Positions 9,179 through 19,358 are shown, counted from the first letter of the stretch. The stretch: DNA of 27,489 nucleotides from Conidiobolus incongruus B7586 (GCA_000697335.1 JNEM01006067.1:1-27489); one strand, 5' to 3'. The notes: generated by a model from the letters alone, not told the origin. Translations and numbers: made by a program.

Positions 9179-9820
9179 ATGCGTACTGCCACTCTACTCG
9201 CAATTTGGATGACTTCGTTGGTTGCTACACCAGCTATCCCTTCCAGGCACCCAAAAGTGCGCAGAGCTGAGAATAAGGCCAACGATGTGGTCAAAGCCGA
9301 CGTTGATGCTTTAAGCCACAAGAAACATGAGGATGATGATTTTGATGTGGACGCCATTTTGGATGAACTTTTGGCAGATATTAAAATTGATGATGTAAAT
9401 GGAAAAGACGGTGCTGTAGACAATTTAGTAGAAACTGTTGAAGGGGCTACTAAACTCGATCTAATCAAGAGTAGCAAAGTCAAGCGTCCATCCAAAAAGA
9501 ATAAAAAAAAAGATGCATTGGATGTTGATGTCACTGCTCTCGATGATCCTGCTGTTGCTGAGCTTGAAGTTGACAATAATCGTAAAAAGCTTGCTGAGCT
9601 TGATGTGACTTTTGAAGAAAAAGCGGAGGAAGTGGAACAATCAGAACAATCCGAAGAGCCAGAAGAGCCAGAAGTGTCAGAAGTGTCAGAAGAGCCAGAA
9701 GAACCCGAGGAAGTAACAGAAGAAACACCTAAGCCACCTCATCGCTATAGTAAGAAGAGACCTTACGGTAAGCGCAGGTCACATAAAGCAAAAAATCGCA
9801 GAGGCCTCAGGTATTTTTAA
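9179..9820 (+). CDS. Secreted acidic/basic protein, 213 aa (family member c)
   Basis: A predicted secreted protein without a recognised domain. Residues 1-18 (MRTATLLAIWMTSLVATP) are a signal peptide and VRR at 27-29 is a Kex2-type site. Just after it, NDVVKADVDALS copies the first repeat unit of the 922-aa protein, and KKDALDVDVTALDD near residue 110 is another single unit, so this is a short, unexpanded relative. Residues about 147-183 are a Glu/Pro/Ser run (SEEPEEPEVSEVSEEPEEP), the same kind of linker as in the genes at 14979 and 16745. The last 28 residues are strongly basic with aromatic residues (HRYSKKRPYGKRRSHKAK). The protein therefore joins the repeat-type and linker-type branches of the family. 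No cysteine. An AATAAA lies 60 bp after the stop. The charge-split design would favour self-association or binding to polyanions, which is inference. Confidence 0.88.
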   Translation: MRTATLLAIWMTSLVATPAIPSRHPKVRRAENKANDVVKADVDALSHKKHEDDDFDVDAILDELLADIKIDDVNGKDGAVDNLVETVEGATKLDLIKSSKVKRPSKKNKKKDALDVDVTALDDPAVAELEVDNNRKKLAELDVTFEEKAEEVEQSEQSEEPEEPEVSEVSEEPEEPEEVTEETPKPPHRYSKKRPYGKRRSHKAKNRRGLRYF

Positions 9821-11062
9821 TTCTCAACTGGATAGCTTCAATTTAATTTTTTTACCAAAAATACTGAATCTAATTTAATCAATAAACATATTATTTTTAC
9901 AATAGTTTTTTATTCAAATGAGCTTATATAATATTTTATACATCTCATTACCAATTAATGTGTTTCATTATAGATAAAATACTCATAACATTTATCTTAA
10001 GTACTATAATTTGTGAATTCCTATAATTAACAATTTCTAATGTATTGTATTAAAAATTATAAAATCTTAATTACATTATAAAAATGATCAGTTATGAATC
10101 AAATAACACTTTTGAATTCCTTAATGTGATATAATATCCAATGATTCCCATTTATAAATATATAATTAGAAAATTATTACTAAATGTTAAAATTCAATAT
10201 ACATCATTTAACCTAAATATTATATACTATTAACATCAAAATTTGAATATTCTTTAATAAATATTAGTATAGATATTGAATATTCATTGAATAGTTCAAT
10301 AAAACCATGAATAATTTAAACACAAGAATAGTTCTTAATCGGATAAAATATTGATTATTTTAATATCTGTTAATCATCAAAAATATATTATTAAAATTTA
10401 TTCAAACTTTCAAACAGCTTTATACCATTAAATTAATATTAAATTTAACCAATATTAAGATTTAAATTTGAAATGTGCTGAGGTTGTATATCATATTACT
10501 TATTAATGACTATGTAAAATAACAATAAAGTTATTATTTTAATATAAATATATTGAGTAATTATAGTATTGAGATTGATATTTTTTATATCGAATCGAAT
10601 TACTTAAAAAATGGGTAAAATATATATAAACGTAATATGATAGGTTGAGTACTTGCATTTACTATAAATATAATCATTAATTATATGGTTAGTATTATTA
10701 CGCTAAAATTAAACAAGATAAATTTCTAAATCTTATTATTTCATTTTTGATGTTTGATTTTGTAAATATACCATAATTTACTATCTATTAATAACTACAA
10801 AATATCACTGAGAAAATTATTTATATATTATATAATCTTTTTTTATTCAAAATGAAGTGGAATCATTTACAGAATGATGGTTTGATAAAATTTCAAATAA
10901 GAATTACCATTTTATAGAGATTATTTTAATAGATAGTAATATATTGTCAAATTTAATATTAAGATTCCAGAATAGATCAATCTATTATTTGATCTGAATT
11001 GATAAGAATAATAATATCCCTGAGATAGTGATTATACTAATCATTTTATTATTTCATTAAAT
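9821..11062. other. AT-rich intergenic region, no gene seen
   Basis: It contains the 3' flank of the 9179 gene (AATAAA at 9881-9886) and the upstream flank of 11063. I see no frame with balanced composition and no tRNA-like structure. No clear TATATAAA box precedes 11063, which fits that gene being decayed. Confidence 0.55.
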
Positions 11063-11848
11063 ATGCGTAATGTAATCTTCATTTCATTGTTAGTTGCATT
11101 TACTGGAGCTATTCAAGCAGCACATCATCATACCGGATTAGTTGGCTGTGAAGCATTGACTAAGGGAGACCTGGCAAATGTTAGTGTAAAGGTTGACAGG
11201 GACAGCAATCTGATCAAAGATGAAGATAGAAATAGCGGCTTGGATGTAGATAACCTTTTGAAGCTGAGTAACTTGAATGATGGTCTCATTGATCTCAATG
11301 ATTCGGAAAATAAAGATGATAGTATTGTCGAGTACTTAGCTTTGGATTTAAATGATTTTGATGATGTGATGGCCTTGTTAAATCTGAGTGAGAAGGATTA
11401 CCTTAACATTTTCCATTCGAGATCCGAAGCTATTCAGTATAGTAGTAACGAAAGTCAGTAAAAGAGTAGTGCGGAATGATTGAACATGAAAGCTGATGCT
11501 CTTGAAGGTATGATGTCGATGATATCAAGCTCGATAATGATTTTAGAGAGATTGCCGAAGTCAAAATTTCGCTTGGTAATGTTAATACTTAACAGGATTC
11601 AGGAGATGATAATGATGAGGGAGATAAAAAAGAAATCAAAACCTAAATCACTTTGATTACGTTGTAAGCCTCCAAAGAAAGGGCACTATTATAAACCCAA
11701 TTCTCATCACCAGTATAGCGAATATGGAAGGAGGAGTCCTAATGGTAGATATTTTTTACAACCTTCTTTTAGACCAGGACCAATGTATGAACCTGACTAC
11801 GGACGCCCGATTGGGTATTCTATGCCGTATCCACCAAGTTATCGTTAA
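11063..11848 (+). pseudogene. Broken secreted-protein gene of the cluster (member d)
   Basis: An intact 132-codon frame from ATG 11063 to TAA 11459-11461 encodes a signal peptide (MRNVIFISLLVAFTGAIQA), a His-rich HHH, one Cys, then an acidic Leu/Asp/Asn-rich body (SIVEYLALDLNDFDDVMALL). Coding character does not end there. At 11512-11646, in another frame, is DVDDIKLDNDFREIAEVKI with acidic DSGDDNDEGDK. At 11666-11848, back in the first frame, is an aromatic Pro/Tyr/Gly tail (HHQYSEYGRRSPNGRYF, YGRPIGYSMPYPPSYR) closing at TAA 11846-11848. Leader, acidic body and Tyr-rich tail is the cluster's architecture, so I read this as a longer ancestral gene broken by stops and frame changes. The first 132 codons may still be expressed as a short secreted protein. 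An unrecognised intron is an alternative explanation. Confidence 0.65.
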
Positions 11849-12609
11849 TAATCATATCTTATATTCACATTTTAATTATCAAATAATTCATAACAATATA
11901 TATTGAAAGTTAGATGTATTATTTCTAATCTACAGATTTTTAACTTTTCTAATATTTGATACTTCCTTGATTGCTATAATAATTGATAACCCTAACTTTT
12001 TGATTAATTTTTTGTTGAGGTATTATAAATAACGGTATTAAATATTTCAAAAAGAATTCTACCAACAAATTCATTAATTTATATTGATATATTTCAGGAA
12101 ATATCTTAAAATTTTAAATATGATATTTAAATTTGTTAGGTTTTTATATTTGTCGCTTAATTTATGATTTATGAAGTTAATATACATCAATACTAAATCT
12201 CTAACTAATATAAACACATATTTCTTATTGATAATTGTTTTGTATTTTTGAAACATAGAAATAAATTGTTTTCTGGCAAAAAAATCAATAATGTATTATG
12301 TAATTCGTGAATTGAGTTCAGATAGATATTACAATCCTTGTTTTCAAAATCATTTTTATCCCAATAAATAATTTAATTTCTGAATACATTGAATAATATC
12401 TTGCTAGTATTAAAAAATTATAGTATACATAATTTTGTCATAACTTCGTCCAATTAAGCTATATTTTAAATAATATTTTATATTAATTACGATTATACAA
12501 ATTAATGAGATATACATTATTTCAGATTTATTAAGATAGATCTTTAGAAAAAACTAAATAATTTACTATATTTAAAACTTAACATCCCATATATTTTTAT
12601 TAATTTTAT
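11849..12609. other. AT-rich intergenic region, no gene seen
   Basis: Only very AT-rich sequence. The minus-strand open frame at 12074-12256 is Ile/Asn/Lys/Tyr dominated and unsupported. Confidence 0.55.
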
Positions 12610-12710
12610 TTTAGTGCTTGGTTTATTATATTGCGGTTCTACCGATTGCTAGTAGAAGGTTAATAATAGATAAAGAAGCGGCTTGTTTATGGTCTGTTTG
12701 GTAGTTTAGG

Positions 12711-12893
12711 TTAGAGTGTTTTATTGGGTTTGTTAAGGGTTTTATGGACTTCGCAAAAGACCAAAGGTGATGGTGCTAATGTATCTTTTATAAAATAATT
12801 GTCGGCTGTAGGTAATGTAAAGTAGTATATTGGGTTGCTAGAAGAATGAGATCTTGGAGCGGTGTGATGAGTCTTTTGGTGGTAAGACTCCAT
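12711..12893 (-). CDS. Possible small protein, 60 aa, in the GC-richer island
   Basis: The minus strand has TATATAAA (12937-12944), then a C-rich leader, then ATG at 12893 and 60 codons to TAA. The peptide is His/Ser/Thr/Pro-rich (MESYHQKTHHTAPRSHSSSN), with no signal peptide and no family motif. The TATATAAA octamer is the one used by the secreted-protein genes, which is the main reason to list it. It could equally be a decayed 5' end or a non-coding transcript. I do not recognise it. Confidence 0.28.
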   Translation of the reverse strand: MESYHQKTHHTAPRSHSSSNPIYYFTLPTADNYFIKDTLAPSPLVFCEVHKTLNKPNKTL

Positions 12894-12936
12894 AAGGTAA
12901 TAGATCGCGAGATGAAGTTGGTGGAGTGAGTGACCA

Positions 12937-12944
12937 TTTATATA
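12937..12944 (-). promoter_or_regulatory. TATATAAA box facing the 12711-12893 ORF
   Basis: TATATAAA on the minus strand, about 45 bp before the ATG at 12893, in a local context that is not uniformly AT-rich. Confidence 0.35.
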
Positions 12945-12950
12945 GCCACA

Positions 12951-13329
12951 ATATATATTGGAATAAAATCAATGTATGTTTAAATGAAAATTATTTGAAA
13001 ATATGATTTAATGGGGTTACTTCATGTTCGAAATATACTTAATAACAAAATATTAAGAAAATATATTCAGGCTTCATTTTGAGAAGTCAATAAAATGAAT
13101 TCAATTACTGAATATCTGATATAAAACTAAATAGATTTTTTAATATATTCTTAACTGCAACTGTGATTAGTGCGAATTAGAGTTACCAATTCAGTTTAAT
13201 TCGTTTTATAGTAAGTTTCAAATCTGCAGTAGAGTTACAAATTAGATTTCAACATAATCGAAGTCTTTTAAAGCTAAATTAAGCTAATATCAAATTATTC
13301 AATGTTAATTATTTTTGATACTTAGTTAT
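12951..13329. other. AT-rich intergenic region, no gene seen
   Basis: No sustained reading frame or motif was found between the GC-richer island and the relic at 13330. Confidence 0.55.
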
Positions 13330-13869
13330 CCGTGGAATTACTTTATCTCCTCTTCTAGTTGCCATTTTTTGCAAGCTCTTCCAATGAGTATCAGAGGTCC
13401 TTAATGTGGAGAGATGGTGACAATAAAGTACATACATTGGAGTTACTCCATTTTTTGGATGTTGATCCCAATAATTATGAAATTGATGACATTGAAGAAA
13501 AGGTTGAAAAATCTCATGAATCCAAGGAACATCATAAGCATCATAATGATCTATTGGAAGGAGCTTTCAATGTTTTGTTATTACACATAGTGAAAACCAC
13601 CAAGGTAAAGGTGATAAAGGAATTGAATTAAATTCGCAAATTGAAAATGATAGCGATTTCGTGAATGTCTAGTTAAATGAAATAATAAAAAGGTTCTCAA
13701 ACTTAAAATTGATGATGATGAATCGGGAAATAAGGAGCTTAGTACAATTAAAAATAATTATTGCATCAATTGGGTACTCAAAATAGATGGTTCAAGTCTA
13801 AACTTAGACCTGAACCGCATTTCTAATCTGAATCTGAAAGATCAGTTTCCAAAATACCATGCACTTTAA
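13330..13869 (+). pseudogene. Decayed cluster member related to the 16745/19446 genes (member e)
   Basis: The remains are spread over more than one frame. A leader-like hydrophobic piece (GITLSPLLVAIF) near 13335 is followed in another frame by a charged segment (FLDVDPNNYEIDDIEEKVEK, with HESKEHHKHHNDLL) running to 13631. From about 13610 the frame GDKGIELNSQIENDSDFVNV follows, which matches DKGIELRTDVEDEDDILDI in the genes at 16745 and 19446 residue for residue in pattern. Remains continue with VLKLKIDDDES and SLNLDLNRISNLNLKDQF to TAA at 13867-13869. No ATG opens the long frame. This is a host gene relic broken by stops and frame changes, retaining the acidic body but no Tyr-rich tail that I can see. 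Confidence 0.6.
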
Positions 13870-14900
13870 TGACTTTTCAATTTTCAATCCTATTATTAAG
13901 ATTACTTATTTTTTCTCGGATTATAAGGCCATTTTAATAATTTTACAATTTTATTGACCATTCAGCATTTAAATGGTAATAAATTATTTTCTATATTTCA
14001 TACAATTTTTGTGATATAAATTAATCCAATACATTTCCTTTTAAATATCTAATATTTATATTAACAATAATTGAATACAAAAGTTAATGCTCTAATTTAA
14101 TATTGATAATAATCAAAATTAATGGAGACTTTATAAATTTCGATTATATGACTGAATCTGCAAAAGGTATTCTTTATTATTAATAAATCGTTGTATCCAA
14201 TTCAATAAAATTAAATTATATTTGAGAAAAAATTCAATTACATTCAGATAACACCTGATATTTTGTACATGATAATAAAAATGATATAAAAGTTCTTTAA
14301 TAATAGCTATTATTATTTTAGTTTGAATAAATATACACCCTATATTAGAATAAAAATGAAATAAAATCTAAATCATAATTTCATCCAATTTAGACATTGA
14401 AAATACTCTTTATTGAATCATTGATATACCATTTTCAATTGATTGAAGTTTCATCTATAACCCCAGGTTATTTGAGTATTTCAATATTTAATCAATAAAA
14501 ATGATCAAACACCCAAAAAATTAATTATAGATAAACTATTATAATTTTACTATTTTTCTATTTTGATTATTAGGAAGAATCAATTCAGTTCCAATTTATT
14601 AACCAATTTCTATATTGAGTCAATTATCCACATGATAATAAATATTAAAGATTAGAAGATATCGAGATAAAAAATCAGTATATTTCAGTATTATTTTAAA
14701 ATCGGTAATAAAATTTTAAATGATTAATTATATTATATAATATTATATGCAATTTCCCCAAAGATAATTGTTTAATATTATCACTAATATTGAACCATTC
14801 AATATTATTAAATGTTCATAAATTTGTCATATTTGAATATCATAAACATAGATCCTCCAATCAATTAATTGATATCGTATAAACAATTCAATTGGATTCT
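13870..14900. other. AT-rich intergenic region, no gene seen
   Basis: About 1 kb of AT-rich DNA without a supportable frame. It ends in the promoter of the gene at 14979. Confidence 0.6.
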
Positions 14901-14905
14901 TGAGA

Positions 14906-14913
14906 TATATAAG
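14906..14913 (+). promoter_or_regulatory. TATA-like box TATATAAG of the 14979 gene
   Basis: TATATAAG lies 73 bp before the ATG, in the spacing range of the other family genes. Confidence 0.55.
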
Positions 14914-14957
14914 CAGATTTTAAGTACCGTAAAAAATTAAAATATTGCAATTCAATC

Positions 14958-14972
14958 TATATATATATATAT
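14958..14972. repeat. Short (TA)n tract in the 5' leader of the 14979 gene
   Basis: A 15-base alternating TA run ends 6 bases before the ATG. It would form part of the transcript leader and could vary in length between strains. Confidence 0.7.
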
Positions 14973-14978
14973 TTAATA

Positions 14979-15749
14979 ATGCACACTACTACATTATTCA
15001 GTTTACTCCTAACTAGTTTAATTGCTACTCCCATTACTCCTTCGGAACATTCATTGATACGTCGATTAGACCTATTGAATAGGTTAATCGAAGTAGATGC
15101 TTTGGATGCCCTTGATATTGGAGGCATTACTGGTCGTGAATCCCGTCACCCTCGCGAAAAAGAAGATGGAATCAATTTGGATGCTAGGATCGAAGAGGAT
15201 GAAGATTTGGCCGAGCTTGAATTAGATGATGAAGCTAATGATATTGCTGGCATTCAGATCTTGGAGGAAGAGATACCTGAAGAGCCCGCTGAAGAGCCAG
15301 AAGAGCCTGAGGAATCTGAACAACTCGAAGAGTCTGAAGAGCCTATGTATGAAGATGATGATGAATATAATGATGAATATGATGATGAATATGATGGCAA
15401 ATACGGTCGCTATCCTGGAGGATATAACGACCGCTATGATGGAGGCAGATATCGTAGCTATGACGTTGGATACAGTGGTGATTACGGCAATGGTTACTAT
15501 GATAACTATAATGGTGGTTATAATGGAGATTATGATAATAGAATGTATCCAGGATATTTCAAAGATTATAATGGTGGTTATCGTAACGGCTATAGCGGTG
15601 GATATGGTAATGGTTATAACGGTGGATATGGTAAGAGCTATGATGGAGGTTATGATAATGGCTATAGCCGAGGCTATAGTGACAGCAATGGTTACAATGG
15701 AGGATATGATCGATACAATGGTGATTATGGTCCATATGGTGAATATTAG
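14979..15749 (+). CDS. Secreted Tyr/Gly-rich protein, 256 aa (family member f)
   Basis: A predicted secreted protein in four parts. Residues 1-18 (MHTTTLFSLLLTSLIATP) are the signal peptide, and IRR at 27-29 is the Kex2-type site. Residues 30-94 are a Leu/Asp/Glu body (LIEVDALDALDIGG; then EDGINLDARIEEDEDLAEL, collinear with DKGIELRTDVEDEDDI of the next two genes). Residues 95-122 are a Glu/Pro/Ser linker. Residues 123-256 are a Tyr/Gly/Asp/Asn tail of loose repeats around NGGY and GGYGNGY, starting acidic (DDEYNDEYDDEYDG) and becoming Gly-rich. No cysteine, membrane anchor or known domain. Tails of this type in structural, adhesive and prion-like proteins self-associate and can cross-link through tyrosine. 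That role here is inference. The gene ends TAG, with AATAAA 120 bp downstream. Confidence 0.9.
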   Translation: MHTTTLFSLLLTSLIATPITPSEHSLIRRLDLLNRLIEVDALDALDIGGITGRESRHPREKEDGINLDARIEEDEDLAELELDDEANDIAGIQILEEEIPEEPAEEPEEPEESEQLEESEEPMYEDDDEYNDEYDDEYDGKYGRYPGGYNDRYDGGRYRSYDVGYSGDYGNGYYDNYNGGYNGDYDNRMYPGYFKDYNGGYRNGYSGGYGNGYNGGYGKSYDGGYDNGYSRGYSDSNGYNGGYDRYNGDYGPYGEY

Positions 15750-16655
15750 TACTATCCAACTCCATCTAATCGGTTTATCAACAAAGACTTTGATTATACT
15801 TCAATCATCCAACTTAGATATTTTATATCTTTAAATATTCATTGAATTTCTCTTTTAATTACTTTTATAATAAATAGCATAATTATTCACTTCTCAGAAT
15901 TAAATCATGTAAAACCAATTGCCTTCTTTTTTTGAAAAGAAAAAACTATCATTAAAATCATTTTTAGGCCTTATATATATATATATATATATTAATAATT
16001 TACTTGGATAATTTGTTTATTAATTTTATTAAAATCTTTAAATTAATAAATATTCCAATTGACATTTATTTTTGAATCAATATGTTATTAATGATAACTA
16101 TATTCATATAATTTTTTGATATTAATGAGTATAAAAAATTCACTATCCTTACAATATTAGATTTTGTGGTATAATTTATCTGATTTATATAAGCTTTATA
16201 TTAATCAAATTTATATCCCTTTATGAATATCAATTAAATATAGAGTTGTTCTTTATTCGATCTGATTTTTGGATTAGGTTTTTAGTAATTGAGTTAATAA
16301 ACTGAGTTGAATTCAATGTTAATTATTGTGTTGGAATCATAAATAATATTAAAAAAAAAATAACATTAAATTCTAAAAATATTTATAATTCGATATCTTA
16401 CAGCACAATAAACAATATTGATATAAACACTACAGAATTGAAAAAGAGTAATTTGGTGACTTAAAAATTGACAATTTTTATATATGTGGAGTTGTTAGCA
16501 AAACAATAGATTTGATCTAAAAAAATAAATCTCCAAATATATAATAATTATATAATCAATGATTGATGATTTGATAACAAAATAAGTCATTTGAATTTTT
16601 ATTAATATTGATCGACAAAGTTAGGATTACAAATTATCAACATTGAAATGGTTGC
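15750..16655. other. AT-rich intergenic region with a (TA)n microsatellite
   Basis: No gene is seen. An uninterrupted alternating TA tract lies at 15972-15992. The rest is AT-rich spacer leading to the promoter of 16745. Confidence 0.65.
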
Positions 16656-16662
16656 ATTTTTA

Positions 16663-16670
16663 TATATAAA
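16663..16670 (+). promoter_or_regulatory. TATA box TATATAAA of the 16745 gene
   Basis: TATATAAA lies 82 bp upstream of the ATG. Sequence homology with the paralogous promoter at 19359 starts at about this box. Confidence 0.6.
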
Positions 16671-17162
16671 TCTGATGTGAGGACTAAAGTCATCATATTA
16701 TTTACTCATTGCTTTAATTCATCTTATATTTATTGTTTAACTATATGCATTCAACTATTTTGTTCGTTCTATTAGTTTCTAGTTTAATTGCTACCCCCCT
16801 TCCTGCTCCAAGTCATGCTTTGACTCGTCGTATCGATGCTTTGAAAGGATTGGACTTGGGAGATTTAGGTCTCATAAATGATATCTTGAAACTTGGTGAA
16901 AAACATCCTAAAAAGCAGCATCCTTCAAAAGATAAAGGAATTGAGTTGCGAACTGATGTTGAAGATGAAGATGATATATTAGATATTGGCCTGGATGATA
17001 ACGAAGAGGAAGTTGTTGATGTAGCTGTTTTGGAAGAAGAGCCTGAGCAGCTGGATGAACCCGAAGAATCTGAAGAATCTAAAGAGTCTGAAGATTCCGA
17101 AGAATATGAAAGTGAAGATTATGAAGATTATGAAGATTATGAAGGCGAGTACGATGAAGATG
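16671..17162 (+). repeat. Near-identical duplicated tract, partner at 19372-19863
   Basis: Bases 16759-17162 (404 bp) are identical, as far as I can read, to 19460-19863. The 88 bp before differ at four positions, and identity drops to roughly three quarters or less just after. It covers leader, processing site, acidic body and linker but not the tail. Confidence 0.88.
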
Positions 17163-17371
17163 TATACGATGGCCAGAGGTATGGAAAGAAATCCAATGGC
17201 TATAAAGGAGACTATGGCAATGATGGTTATGATGGGAGATATGACTATCATTATAATGATGGACATGGTGGCTATAATCGCGAATACGATAGCTATGATG
17301 GAGAGTATGATGAGTATTACGGCGACTATGACGGCTATGATGGTGATTATCGCCAATACAATTTATACTGA
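16745..17371 (+). CDS. Secreted acidic Tyr-rich protein, 208 aa (family member g)
   Basis: I start at ATG 16745 (MHSTILFVLLVSSLIATP); the upstream in-frame TTG is not needed, and the ATG aligns with the starts of the paralogues. TRR at 27-29 is the conserved processing site. Residues 30-52 are a Leu/Asp/Gly helix-like piece (IDALKGLDLGDLGLINDILK), then a short basic/His patch (KHPKKQHPSKDK). Residues 64-120 are very acidic, including a Glu/Pro/Ser linker (EEPEQLDEPEESEESKES). Residues 121-208 are a Tyr/Asp/Gly-rich tail (DYEDYEDYEGEYDED; YDGYDGDYRQYNLY). No cysteine or known domain. Residues 6-139 are identical to the product of 19446-20024, and the tails diverge sharply afterwards. Surface or wall association is a guess from composition. 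Confidence 0.9.
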   Translation: MHSTILFVLLVSSLIATPLPAPSHALTRRIDALKGLDLGDLGLINDILKLGEKHPKKQHPSKDKGIELRTDVEDEDDILDIGLDDNEEEVVDVAVLEEEPEQLDEPEESEESKESEDSEEYESEDYEDYEDYEGEYDEDVYDGQRYGKKSNGYKGDYGNDGYDGRYDYHYNDGHGGYNREYDSYDGEYDEYYGDYDGYDGDYRQYNLY

Positions 17372-19350
17372 ATTTATGAAATCCAATCTGATTTAGAACA
17401 TTCACTAATGTATGTATATAACAAATAACATCAACGTATCATAGTTCAATGCATAGCTCATTCAATATATATTATTTTTCATTTTAGAATCACTAATTGA
17501 ATAAAAATCATTAAATTTGAAATTCATTTAATTATCCTTTTATTGTTGGTCAATTTCAAGTTTCATAATTTATAAAATGATATACATCAAATGAAATCAA
17601 AATGGTATAATGAATTTATTTACAGCTACATCAACATCACTTGATTTGATTTGATACAACTCTTATCCTATGTTCGATGTTTAGTTAGCATCGATAAAAT
17701 ATAAATGAAATCTTATTACAAATAATGGGCGTCAAATTATACCTTGAAATTATTGAAAACATAAATGTATTTCTAAAAATTTATTATTACCGATATAATC
17801 ATATTATTACTATTTTGGATATTTTTGAATCTACTTATATTAAGTATTTATACATTTTTATTCTCATTTTTGAATCAATTACTTTAAAATTTTTAATTAG
17901 AGCTAATTAAATGAATATATGAACTTTGGCTTATTATATTTTGAAATTTTCAAGTGTATGTTATATTTATTAGTTTTATTAGATAAATTTGAGATTTTTC
18001 AGTCAGTTGAGCTCCTGTTATAACAAAATTAGGACAGGGCCACAGAAATTTTTGAATTTAATGTTTTTGCATTTATATGAGTATTAGAAATTATAGTCAT
18101 TTTATTAATGAGGTAAAATTAGCAAATTTTTTAATATATAAACTATACTGTAATTTATAATCAATACCATGATAAAAAGTAAAATAATCAAGTTTTTAAG
18201 AAATACTACTCATATTTATTTGTAGAATTGTTGTAGGACAGTTTCTTTTGAAATAATGAAAGTTGAACCACATCTATTTGTATATCAAAGATTTTTATTC
18301 CAATTCTTTTAAAGGTAATATTTTATCAAATTTAATTGAATTTATTTTTGTATTTTATTAACTTATTTTTGATGGATTGAAAGCATATATTTCAACTATC
18401 CTTATATTTTAACTTTTTTATAATGATAGGTTTTCAAATGATAGTTATTATAACATTGAATTTCTCAATGCAATTAGGTTTGATTCAATATGAAACTTCT
18501 AATAAAGATATTACTTTTTATAAAGTAATTTTTTACTGTACTTAATCTTATCAATTAAATTTTATAATGAATAATTAATAATTGTAATACCTTTATATTC
18601 ATTATAAAAAGTCACTGTAAACTGGTATAACAATCTCTATTATGATTATTATATATTGGGTACATAATAATCCAATATCAGAATAAATAATCAAAAAATA
18701 CCAATTATATTTCACTAATTCATCCAATTCAAAATAGAGTAGATCCTTTATAGAATGAGAAATATCAAAACATTTGTCATTATTATCTCACTAATACTGC
18801 TCCTTAATAAGTAGTAAATAGTTTCAAATAAATGTTGTATATGCTTGATATAAGTAAAATTTTATTCTCTCTTGATCCTAGATAATAAACTTAAATCAAC
18901 ATATTGATGAATATATAAGAATATAGTGTATGAATATTGAAAATAGTTTATTTATCAAATAGAATATAATATTTATTGGATTTGATTAAACTTACTAAAC
19001 ATAAATTTTATATTACATTGACCAACTTCATAAACTAACTAATGTGACAATTAAAATGAAAAATTATAAATTGATGATCTCTATTGAGATTATCATTTAA
19101 TAACAAGGATAGCATTTATTGTTTTGATAGTATATTTATAGTAAATATCGATATAGAAATTAAGTGATTATGAAAGATAATTAATGTGCTATTGTTCTTA
19201 TTATAATCTTTCATGATTGGTGAAAATTTATACACAATCAACTATATACAGCTTGAACATTGAATTATGTAAATAAATGATCGTGATTTAAATTGGGATC
19301 AACATTGATAAAGGAAATTCAATTTATAAATTGTAAACATCTCAATAAAT
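17372..19350. other. AT-rich spacer between the two duplicated genes, no gene seen
   Basis: Nearly 2 kb without a supportable frame. The open stretch 17725-17910 is Ile/Tyr/Phe dominated and unsupported. A less AT-rich patch at about 18005-18050 contains CCTGT and ACAGG in inverted orientation and could be a tiny transposon scar, but I cannot define its ends. Confidence 0.55.
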
Positions 19351-19358
19351 AAAGGTTA

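Larger units (their letters stand above)
12610..12950. other. GC-richer island of unknown origin
   Basis: About 340 bp stand out as markedly richer in G (plus strand) than the flanks, with strong purine/pyrimidine strand asymmetry. One plus-strand frame reads protein-like for short runs (YYIAVLPIASRRLIIDKEAA, WVARRMRSWSGVMSLLVV) but is broken by stops. The minus strand offers a small ORF with a TATA box. It may be a gene relic, a captured fragment or a structured RNA gene. Confidence 0.45.

Noticed and set aside
16733-17371. Upstream TTG starts for the genes at 16745 and 19446
   Set aside because: The ATG four codons downstream aligns with the starts of the other paralogues and gives a standard signal peptide.
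17725-17910. 61-codon open frame, hydrophobic
   Set aside because: Composition matches translated AT-rich spacer (Ile, Tyr, Phe, Asn); no homology to the cluster.
18000-18060. CCTGT...ACAGG patch as a transposon end
   Set aside because: Five-base arms only and no definable boundaries or target duplication.
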